Assembly: GCA_027604505.1 (NCBI GenBank)
Contig: JADIIX010000335.1
Location: 1 to 12,872, forward strand
Length of the DNA: 12,872 nt
Origin: Gonapodya sp. JEL0774
Lineage: Eukaryota; Monoblepharomycota; Monoblepharidomycetes; Monoblepharidales; Gonapodyaceae
Direction of reading: 5' to 3'
The notes under the pieces were generated by a model. It did no database searches. It worked only from the letters and a program-made list of their open reading frames with translations, and was not told where the DNA came from. The first letter of the stretch is position 1. The number at the start of each line of letters is the position of its first letter. Both the position numbers and the translations under genes were made by a program. Positions 1 through 7,860 of this stretch are shown piece after piece.

Positions 1-487
1 AGTTCAAATTACCGTGAACGTGGCATTTTGGGACGACGATCAAAATCACAATATATTACCACTTGGTATATTGCCTAAAATACCCACCCCCCGTTACCAT
101 CCTGCGAAGTCGCCAGATTACCGATGGATGGTACGAGGGTGGGTATCAGGACGGTAATCTGCAGATTACCGATGAATTACCTGGAATGGTAACGGCCCAG
201 TTTTTCCCAGTGTAAGTCCGCACCAGCTATCAAGATACTTTGAATTCCCACTGGTAACTCAAGTCTGTGAGCTGCCCTGGCAGCAGAGGAGTGCTGCAGG
301 ATCTAAAAGATTCTAAATATCTTAGTTGCACCTGGCAGTGATCGCCCGCTGTGAAACTTGAGACTGTCAACAGACAATTTGCCACCTGTCCCATCCTCGG
401 TGGTTAAAAACGTTGTCAAACATCTGCAGGATAGATAGTGATCTCGGGTGTATCTCGCATGTAACGTCGCCTTCTTGGACGTGGATA
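1..487. other. Gene-free leading segment
   Basis: Apart from the repeat cluster at 80-195, I see no supportable gene here. Open frames on the minus strand between about 303 and 606 give proteins with no recognisable domain, so they are treated as chance frames. Confidence 0.5.
80..195. repeat. Cluster of interlocking inverted and direct repeats
   Basis: Three nested symmetries share this short non-coding stretch. First, arms at 80-102 and 126-146 are imperfect inverted copies: each carries a CCCACCC block followed by TACCATCC, or their complement. Second, 152-171 is a perfect 20-bp palindrome, CGGTAATCTGCAGATTACCG. Third, CCGTTACCAT at 91-100 is exactly inverted at 186-195. In addition, CAGATTACCGATG at 114-126 is repeated directly at 162-174. 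The arrangement resembles a foldback or MITE-like remnant, but no target-site duplication or transposase was recognised. A regulatory element is the alternative. Confidence 0.6.
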
Positions 488-886
488 ATGGTAAATCTTG
501 GTCTAACGAGATCCCGGAAGCGTCTGCACATCGCTGCCGCAACGCGTGTCGAACCAACACCAACCAACCACTCAAGTGAACTTGCACTACCAGACGTAAC
601 AAACAATGACTATTGTATACAAACTTTACTTTTTACATATAAGCGAATGCGGACAAAGGGGTGCGGCGGAAAACACCGAATCTATGGAGTTACACGGGCG
701 AATGGGAAAGTTGAAAAAGTCCACTTTGAAGCCGGCTCAGAGCTCGGTAGAAACGAGTTGGTGAATTATGCGCCGGGAAGTGATGAGAAATTGGAACCTG
801 ATTACGACAAATGGTTCGAATGCAACATCGAACGTATTATGTCAGAATGGAGCACTTCGGAGCACTTCACCATAAAATTTGATTGA
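488..886 (+). CDS. Hypothetical protein, possible terminal exon
   Basis: An uninterrupted frame runs from the first in-frame ATG at 488 to TGA at 884-886 (132 residues). I recognise no family. The second half is charged and looks more protein-like than the first, with a GKHRIYGVTRANGKVEKV segment and later EPDYDKWFECNIERIMSEW. The first half (to about 640) is compositionally plain and could be an intron: ATG|GTAAAT at 488 resembles a donor and CATATAAG ending at 642 resembles an acceptor. On that reading only about 643-886 would be the last exon of a gene whose start is not visible. The frame also overlaps, antisense, a possible third exon of the minus-strand DUF4286-like gene, and both cannot easily be right. 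Confidence 0.25.
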   Translation: MVNLGLTRSRKRLHIAAATRVEPTPTNHSSELALPDVTNNDYCIQTLLFTYKRMRTKGCGGKHRIYGVTRANGKVEKVHFEAGSELGRNELVNYAPGSDEKLEPDYDKWFECNIERIMSEWSTSEHFTIKFD

Positions 887-895
887 AACGATGGC

Positions 896-913
896 TCACT
901 CGATAACGAGTGA
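896..913. repeat. Perfect hairpin between convergent reading frames
   Basis: TCACTCG at 896-902 and CGAGTGA at 907-913 form a perfect 7-bp stem around an ATAA loop. It lies between the TGA of the plus-strand ORF (886) and the minus-strand stop at 916-918. It could be a 3'-end structure, or incidental. Confidence 0.4.
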
Positions 914-915
914 AC

Positions 916-1635
916 TCACTTAGTCTGCTCCGTCATCGCGACTGCTTCGTGTGGGCTCCTGAGGTATTCATCAAGTGCTTCCTGGTTCTCCATACGGAAC
1001 TGCACCGAGAAGTATCGCTTTTTCTCGGTTTCCTCAGAGAGCCAGTGAATACCGGGAGGTTTAGGCGTCGCATAGATTGAGGCAGAGAGGAATCCTGGTG
1101 GGTCGTGTTGGGAGACACAGGTATCGAACCCACGAATATGGGAGTTTGTTGACACAGCGGGAGAATGGAGACGATTCACACGGTAGAAGGGAGCAGGCAT
1201 CGACCATTTTCGGATGGTAAGCTTTCAGTATCGCAACCCTCATGCCCAATCCTGAGCCCAACACAGTCCCCGCAACCCACCGGGTAGACGGCTCACACTT
1301 TCCAGTGAATGATCCCTCATCCACTCCAGATAATCGCCCACCTTACTTTCAGGCACACTGACGTTGACCTCATAGACCACCGGACTGCGAGGATTAGGAA
1401 GGCAGGTCAGGCTTGGTCGCCTGACGGGGGAGGGCGACCGTGTGCTTTCAGATAAGCTGGTACCATTGGCAATCTTCTGGGAAGAATCCAGATCGATGAA
1501 AGCGTGGGAGGGAACTTCGGCGGCCTGCGCGACACTCATTGCGATGGAAGAGAGTGGACGGGACAACAGGAGTGACGTGGATTGATCACTGAGTCTCTCC
1601 TCCACCATTTTCTCAAGCAGGAAACCGTTTTCCAT
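916..1635 (-). CDS. DUF4286-like protein (possibly longer at both ends)
   Basis: Exons on the minus strand are 1635-1281 and 1094-916. Joining GTGGGT (from 1280) to the CCACCAG acceptor (ending 1095) gives SRLPG-FLSASIY in frame, the continuity expected of DUF4286, a small ferredoxin-fold-like family of unknown function. Matching features are VVYEVNVSVP, a WMRDH segment, LPGFLSA, and RYFSVQFRMENQEALDEYL. The model gives about 177 residues, with an extra Ser-rich N-terminus of about 75 residues before the domain. The first intron (186 nt) is long for this locus, so a small exon may be missed. The start is uncertain: the frame stays open upstream of 1635 without an ATG, so an upstream exon may exist. 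The C-terminal RFG/SRR-like end of the family is missing. A GTGAGT donor at 920 joined to an acceptor ending at 798 would add a tail containing ITSRRI and stop at 737. Confidence 0.6.
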
Positions 1636-1895
1636 AACCCAAGCCCCGCTAAGATCCACCAAGGTTTTTCTGGGCACGCATGTCACTTTTAAAGTTTTCG
1701 CGTGTCAACGATTTTACCGAGCGAAGCTTTCATTAGCTCGACCACGAGCTAAGGTAGACACTTGTCTTATGTTCTTGATTAGTACTTGACTCCCCCGTTC
1801 GCTTTGTTGGACGGTTTGGTTTCTACATAAGTGGAAGATGCGGGTCCCACTAAACTGCTATCACCTTGGCTTTGAAAGTAAAGCCAACATCAACG
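1636..1895. promoter_or_regulatory. Divergent intergenic region (shared promoter)
   Basis: The minus-strand DUF4286-like gene and the plus-strand aldo-keto reductase diverge from this interval of about 260 bp, so both promoters should lie here. No clear TATA box was seen. The only striking element is the inverted repeat at 1733-1752. Confidence 0.45.
1733..1752. repeat. Perfect inverted repeat in divergent promoter
   Basis: TTAGCTCG, spacer ACCA, then CGAGCTAA: an 8-bp perfect stem about 145 bp before the reductase ATG and about 100 bp before the DUF4286-like ATG. Position and symmetry suit a dimeric transcription factor site. That role is inferred. Confidence 0.5.
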
Positions 1896-3573
1896 ATGTC
1901 ATCCAAGCCTCAAATGAAGCTCAACTTTCTAGGTGCCACCGGCTGCCGAGTCTCTGATATTTGCCTGGGTGCTATGACCTTTGGAGATGGCTCCTCTCGA
2001 TTCGGGGCAAGAATGGTGAGCCACCGATAATGCGTGATTGGACTTTCCACGAACCAACGCGAGTGACGCGGGTTCGGATAGCCTGTCGTCGAGAACGATG
2101 AGCTCTCCTTCAAGATAATGGACAAGTTTGTCAGCGCTGGTGGCAATTTTATCGTGAGTGCGGTCTTCGGCTCAATTTCATCCGACTGACGACGAAGGAA
2201 ATTGTATTCAAAACTGGTATGCGTGATCGCTATAGGACACAGCAAACGTCTATGGCAATGGATCCTCGGAAATCGTCGTTGGAAAGTGGCTTAAAACCAA
2301 GAAGCGGGACGACCTAGTGATCGCGACAAAGGTATACACCTCGAATCTATGTTGAAACATTCTGCAGACCCATTGAGCCCAATCGTTTGAATGCATTGCC
2401 TCTGCCAGGCGAACGGCCCCATGGGCTCTGGTCCGAACGACCAAGGCCTTTCAAGGAAGCACCTTGTATCGGCACTTGAATCATCACTGGAAAGGCTCGG
2501 AACGCCGTACGTCGACTTGTACCAGTGCCACGCTTTTGATTGGGGTCCACCACTGAGTGAGTGGTGCTTCTACTCTTCGGAGTTCCGTATGTGTCTCCTT
2601 GTATGTATTTGACTTGTCCCGCCTGCACTTGGCAGAGGAAACTCTCAGTAAGTGCCACTGGACTAAAGAAAATCGTACTAAAATGGTAAATTACATTCAT
2701 AACAGCCACCCTCAACGACTTTGTACGCTCGGGCAAGGTGCGCTACTTGGGCTGCTCCAACTTCTCTGCCTGGCAGCTTCAGGAGTCCCTCGACTTTCAA
2801 GACAAATACAACCTCGAGCCCTTCGTCTCAATTCAACAGCAGTATTCTCTGTTGGAGAGGAATTTGGAGTGGGATTTGGTGGATGTGTGCAAGAGGAACG
2901 GGGTAGCGATCGTGAGTGCCGTGCCTCACTCAGACGCATTAGCATCGTCTTTAAGTATTCATTACTTTGAACTCTCCCAGCTCCCATGGAGTCCACTCAA
3001 GTAAGCTAGGTGTGACGTCGACTCGTTCACACCTGTCAGGCTTCGCTGATGTAATTTTTGTTCTGGTCATTGCAGAGGCGGCGTTCTTGCGGGAAAGTTT
3101 AAGCGCGACACGAGCAAGGAAGCTATCGCTGGGTCTCGTATTGGCTGGGCGCAAACGGTTGGATGGAGTGAGGTGAGCACGTTTATAAGAGTGAATTGTC
3201 ATACTAGAAGGGGTTACTAGCTCCCTAATACTCATATCCCAAATTCTGCATAACTGCCACAACGCCAAAGACCAATTATGACAACCATGCCACGCCTCAC
3301 ACCTACGCCCTTCTTGATGAAATCTCGACCATCTCTCGCGAAGTCTCCCAACCCTTCGCTGCCGTTTCGCTCCGTTGGTGCGTTCAAAAGCCCGCGATCA
3401 CCAGCACCATCATCGGCGCGCGTACCATGCAACAGCTTGACGACAATCTCGCTACGTCAAAGTTTACTCTGAATGAAGAGCAAATGAGAAGGTTGGACGA
3501 AAAGAGTTTCAAGGGGTTACCGTATCCATACAATTTGCAGGCATTTGGTAAGAGAACGAGGGGTAGATTGTAA
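1896..3573 (+). CDS. Aldo-keto reductase (YajO-like)
   Basis: This is an NADPH-dependent carbonyl reductase of the AKR superfamily, presumably cytosolic; the substrate is unknown. Exons are 1896-2015, 2082-2153, 2236-2331, 2409-2556, 2636-2647, 2706-2911, 2981-3000, 3076-3172 and 3271-3573, totalling 1074 nt (357 residues), the usual AKR length. The catalytic tetrad is complete: D65 and Y70 (IDTANVYG), K96 (LVIATK) and H137 (DLYQCHAF). Other family marks are LGAMTFG near the N-terminus, [32 protein letters not shown], and the C-terminal IIGART...DDNL cofactor-binding segment. It ends with the [15 protein letters not shown] tail. Exon 2 could instead start at 2094, dropping four residues in frame. 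Exons 5 and 7 are only 12 and 20 nt, yet both are needed to keep frame and family motifs ([20 protein letters not shown]). The ATG at 1896 is the natural start. I see no signal peptide. Confidence 0.93.
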
Positions 3574-3901
3574 GAGATCTAGAGTGGTGATGCGTCATCC
3601 AAATGAAAGTTTTTGTATCCGGTCAGGGAAGAGTCTGAGTTGGCGGATGGTGTCCGTACAAATCACCAAACATACATCTAAATATACACAACAAACTCAT
3701 CGCGCTCCACGCACGTTAAAGCGCGCATCGCACTTACTTTACGGAGCTCTTTGATAGTGTGAACATCCGGGGTGTCCTTAATCGAACTGGTGAGTCGCGA
3801 GAGTGTGGTTGTACCTTTGTTTCGAATCAATCCGAACATCATCGGGATTCAAACATCCTACGCTTCCTACCGTGCATTTGCCTAGGCTAGAACCAACTGA
3901 A
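3574..3901. promoter_or_regulatory. Intergenic region / pyruvate kinase leader
   Basis: This interval holds the reductase 3' end and the pyruvate kinase promoter. A good donor (GTGAGT at 3790) and an acceptor (CCTAG ending 3885) would define a 96-nt intron in the 5' leader, 16 nt before the ATG. A leader intron is only suggested by these sites. No clear TATA box was seen. Confidence 0.35.
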
Positions 3902-6608
3902 ATGGCTTCTCCTGTCACCGCTGGCGCATCGTCCGACAACAAGCCGAGCCCATGGGCTCTGGAACTTTCAGAAGAAGAAAGAAAGAAGCGCAGGACCAAG
4001 ATAGTCGCGACGCTCGGCCCTGCTAGCACTCCCAGGATAAAGGAGTTGATTCTTGCCGGTATGTCGACTCGAGAAGCGGTTACCGTACCGTGACGTCAGT
4101 GTATGTCGTGATCCGTTCATTCACCTCGCGAATTGCATTCAAACAGGCGTCAATGTATTCCGCCTTAACTTCTCTCACATTACCGACCCAAACACTCAGA
4201 TCTTACCCGCAATCAAGGACATTCGGAAGTATAGCCGGGAGCTTAAAACTTCAGTCGCGATCTTGGGTGCGTTCACTCTCTGTCAAAAGCGGGTGGTCTA
4301 AGCTCTAGCACTAATCCATTTTTCGGCCCAAATGGGGTCTTTTCATAAAATTATAAGCCGACATGTCTGGCCCCAAGATCCGCTGCAACGACTTCAACAC
4401 GCCAACACATTCCATCAAGGTGAGGTCACACTCGAGGAACTACCAGCGAAAGTGGCAGACTCGAAAATTAAATCTCGAATCTGGAGGATTTGTGACGTTT
4501 TTGCTTGGTCTTGGTAACCACCGATCTCGTGTGCTTTGTCCAATAATCATGCGTGTTTCACCCCATCCAAGGTCGTCTCCGGTCAACGTCTCCGCCTCCT
4601 GAACTCTCCGGAACCAGGTTCTGATGCGACCCCCGATGGCAAAACTCTTGCCACTTTTACGACCTCCATTAGCCAAGTTGTTCATCAGCTCGAGCCAGGG
4701 CACCGCATCCTCCTCGATGACGGGCAGTTGCTCCTGCGAGTAGTCTCTCGTGTCTCACAAGACGAGCTTATTTGTGAGGCCGTCAACAACCGTGAACTCA
4801 AGTCCCGAAAGGGTATCAATGTACCGGATGTGCGGTTGGCTGTCCCAGCCGTGACCGACAAGGACAAGCGCGACCTGGCCTTCGCGTGGAAAATGCGCTG
4901 CGAATTTGTCGCCGAGTCATTTGTCCAGCGTGAGCAAGACGTCGTGTTGATGCGACAGTACATGGAAGAGTTCCGCCAAGAGGAGCTCGCCAAGCTTGCT
5001 GTTTCTGGTGGCCCCGTTCACCCGGATCCGAACACCTACCCTGCCGGCGCACTCGACCAAGACGAACCCATAGAAGATGGCTCCCTGCTGGTCAATTTGA
5101 AAGTATGGAGGCCACAGATCATCGCCAAGATCGAAACACCACACGCACTGGATGATATCGACGATATCATTCATCAGGCGGATGGAATTATGGTGGCGAG
5201 GTATATCAACTTCTAACCTTGCAGACTTGGCCTCATATGTGACCAGATGTCCGCTTTGCTCGGTAGAGGTGATCTGGGTGTCGAGATTCCACTGCCTAAA
5301 GTTCCTTTGGCACAGAAAATGCTCATCGCCAAGACTAACGCTGCAGGTGCGCTGATACTTTGGATAAGATTGATCTGGGAATTGAAGCATCCGTATGTCA
5401 TCACTATAGAGAAACCGGTCATTACTGCCACGCAGATGCTCGAGTCGATGATCGAGGCGCCAAACCCTACGAGAGCCGAGGTAGGAAGTGGATCATATCT
5501 TTTGCCAAAATATTGTTTGATGATACACGGATTGCGCGCTAGGTCTCGGACGTGGCGAACGCCGTCTTTGACGGCACTGACGCGGTGATGTTGTCCGCGT
5601 AAGTACGGTCGAAATGGAGGTTCCAATTCCAATATTCACACAATTCGCACTTTCAATTGACTGCTAGCGAGACCGCTTCCGGTAGTTACCCTATAGATGC
5701 CGTGCGCTACATGTCCACTATCGCCCGCCATGCAGAGCTCTCGCTTTCTGCCTCCCGCCGCTCCATGTCCACTCTGACATCCGGTGGTCCCCATTACCAC
5801 TCAGGTAGGTTTGGTCAAGTCGCTCGACCGGTGCCGGACGAGTTTGGTCACGCAGTGGCGGATGCTGCGGTGGCGGCAAGTGAACAGGCTCGTGCGGAGG
5901 CCCTTCTGGTCTTCACGGCAACAGGATATATGGCTGTGAGTTTTATTGCTAGGCAGATTTGAGTATGGTTCTTCTCGAAATCTTATATTGCATTATCACA
6001 GAGGCTCATTAGCAAGCGGAGACCGCACACCAAGGTTTTGGCGGTCACTGGGAGCCGGAGCGTCTACCGGTAAGTTTTGGTGTCATCGGGAGGAGGCAGT
6101 CCCAATCCTCACTCTCTGTTGAATTTAACGTATTAGACGTCTGCAGCTGGTTTGGGGCGTTACTCCCATCTACTCACGCGCGTTGCGAGCTCCAACTCAC
6201 GCAGAGACCCACACGAAGCCTGCAACCATAGACGAAGGCTCCGATCCCTCTGGTGAAGAAGCAGCCACAGATGTACGCAACCTTAGTCGCGCTGGCTCTG
6301 TGGGTGGGCATGCGGGCGCCCTTCCGTCCGTCGTGGGTAGTGTTGGTCCCGGAATGTCAACGGAAATCGTCCTCGCACAAGTCGAGCGTGACGTCATTGA
6401 CGCGACTGGTCTCCACCCTGGCGCAGTGGTGGTGATCGCTGCTGGTTTCTTTGCTGATTTCCCTGGGCTCTCGTGCACCATCAGGATTGCTCGCATCGGT
6501 GACGTAGAGAAGGTGGTAGTGAGCAGGGTATGGGGTGACGGGATGAAGAAGTCGATTGAACGAGCGAGAGCTTCTTCATCGGCAGGAGAAGTGAGGGAAC
6601 ACAAATGA
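3902..6608 (+). CDS. Pyruvate kinase, enlarged form
   Basis: It transfers phosphate from phosphoenolpyruvate to ADP, the last step of glycolysis, in the cytosol. Exons are 3902-4058, 4147-4266, 4358-4419, 4572-5200, 5267-5346, 5410-5480, 5543-5598, 5668-5935, 6002-6069 and 6137-6608 (1983 nt, 660 residues; about 500 is usual). Active-site residues are present: R58, N60 and S62 (FRLNFSH), D94 and R101 (DMSGPKIR), K299 and E301 ([13 protein letters not shown]), D325 (RGDLGVE) and T357 (TQMLESM). [15 protein letters not shown] and [14 protein letters not shown] mark the B domain, and [10 protein letters not shown] the end of the barrel. Extra length comes from a loop at about 245-291, a shorter one at about 420-445, and a Ser/Gly/Glu-rich insert at about 521-576 in the C-terminal domain. 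The loop matching the yeast fructose-1,6-bisphosphate site reads FTATGYMA. The 152-nt intron 4420-4571 is the least certain. Confidence 0.94.
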
Positions 6609-6851
6609 TCATGGTTTTCTTGAAGATGGGAGGATATCATATTGTCGCTTGATCCTATGCAATGCATTCTGAATTACTGAACGTTACATAAGAGTCGAAC
6701 TTTTCGCAAAAGTCACCGTTAACGCAAACCGTGCACAACTACTCTTGGTGTGGAAACAAATGCATCCGTAGGCTTTGGTGATTGGTGCTGAGGCCGGTGT
6801 CATGGGGTGCCGACGTTCTCCAAAAACTTTTCCTCAAGAAAACATCGCTTG
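6609..6851. other. Intergenic, no gene seen
   Basis: This is the pyruvate kinase 3' region and the promoter of the next small gene. I see no clear exon here encoding a signal peptide or ectodomain for that protein, and its first in-frame ATG is at 6852. Confidence 0.4.
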
Positions 6852-7461
6852 ATGTCATCAGGAATATCTCCAGGCGTGCTATGGGGATCGATATTTGGCG
6901 GAATTGCCGGAGTTGCGGTCCTAGTTGCGGCTGTCTACACCTGCGTTGTCTGGCGACGTTTGAAGCTTCTCGAGGCCGCCGAGAAATCAGGTGAGCGCTC
7001 TCTCACAGAAGCAAAGTCGTAGGATGGAGTTAACTGAAGCTGCTTGGAATTGGCCCGTTTGCGTCCGGTTTTGCGCCGCCAAATTCGTACCCTTTTCATG
7101 AATCCTTCCTGCTTTGGAAATCTCTCCCGTACATTCAGCCGACTCTCGTCCAGTTCTCCCACTACTTGCTCCTCCCGCATATCGTCCTCCTCCTATGGTC
7201 CCTTCCTCTCGCGCAAGCAGCTCAGCGGGTTCGATTGGTGGATCGAGTTCAGGCTTTGGCCCTGGTCGAAGAGACAGGCCAGAACGAGCTGGGACGCCAC
7301 CGCAGGGTCACGTTGGGACCTTTTCTCTGAATGCGAGTCATGGCAAGAATGCTAGTGGAAGCGGCAGCCTGGTACCTATAAACGCTGGTGGCCCTTCGAA
7401 TGCGAGTGGGAGCAGAGCTGCACCATCGAGGAGCGGGACAGAGAGCAGCGTTCAACCTTAG
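6852..7461 (+). CDS. Small single-pass membrane protein, Ser/Gly/Pro-rich tail
   Basis: Exons are 6852-6990 and 7139-7461 (462 nt, 153 residues). The family is not recognised. A hydrophobic helix at about residues 9-34 starts VLWGSIFGGIAGVAVLV and contains two overlapping GxxxG spacings (G12, G16, G20), a common helix-packing motif. It is followed at once by a basic stop-transfer WRRLK, so the N-terminus of eight residues is probably outside and the tail cytoplasmic. The tail is proline-rich (APPAYRPPP) and then Ser/Gly-rich, likely disordered. The GTGAGC donor and the ATTCAG acceptor agree in phase, but the 148-nt intron is long for the locus. Unspliced, the frame would end at 7022, giving 57 residues. 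Such proteins are common, poorly characterised components of fungal membranes. No function is assigned. Confidence 0.5.
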
Positions 7462-7860
7462 CCTCGGACGTTTACCCGCATTTGCCCGGGATCTCATGCA
7501 GGGCTATATTCTATTGGAGCACCACCCCATGTCGACTGAACACGTTCGCTGTTCATGACTCACGCCAACAACTTGCGCATGAGCTTAATTTGTTGCGTTT
7601 TACTGCTGGGGTCAACTGCGCGCACAATGTTGTACATTATCACGTTTGATTGTATTGGGCATTTCGCGACTGTAATTATTTCTTGGAACTACCGTCAATT
7701 CAAATGCAATATGAAAAAGTAGACAGCCACAGCAGTACATCAGTGATCGCATGCAAGGAAGCATAGGATTTGTGTCTTCGCCTCACTATGTATGTATGTG
7801 CAAACCAGCTTCGGGGCACATATTATAACAGCGCGCATTCCCGACAAGCGAAGTACAAAC
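7462..7860. other. Intergenic, no gene seen
   Basis: This AT-richer spacer should hold the 3' end of the membrane-protein gene and the promoter of the hydrolase gene. It has a short TATG-type run near 7786-7798. I see no gene, tRNA or strong repeat. Confidence 0.4.

Noticed and set aside
849-868. Tandem 10-bp duplication (GGAGCACTTC twice)
   Set aside because: It is real in the sequence but too short and isolated to support a function.
1896-3573. Aldo-keto reductase as a frameshifted pseudogene
   Set aside because: Unspliced, the frame breaks many times, but nine exons with GT-AG borders restore a 357-residue protein with an intact catalytic tetrad and the right length.
4917-5390. 157-residue minus-strand frame inside pyruvate kinase
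   Set aside because: It is antisense to a clearly coding pyruvate kinase region and shows no domain, so it is a shadow of the real gene.
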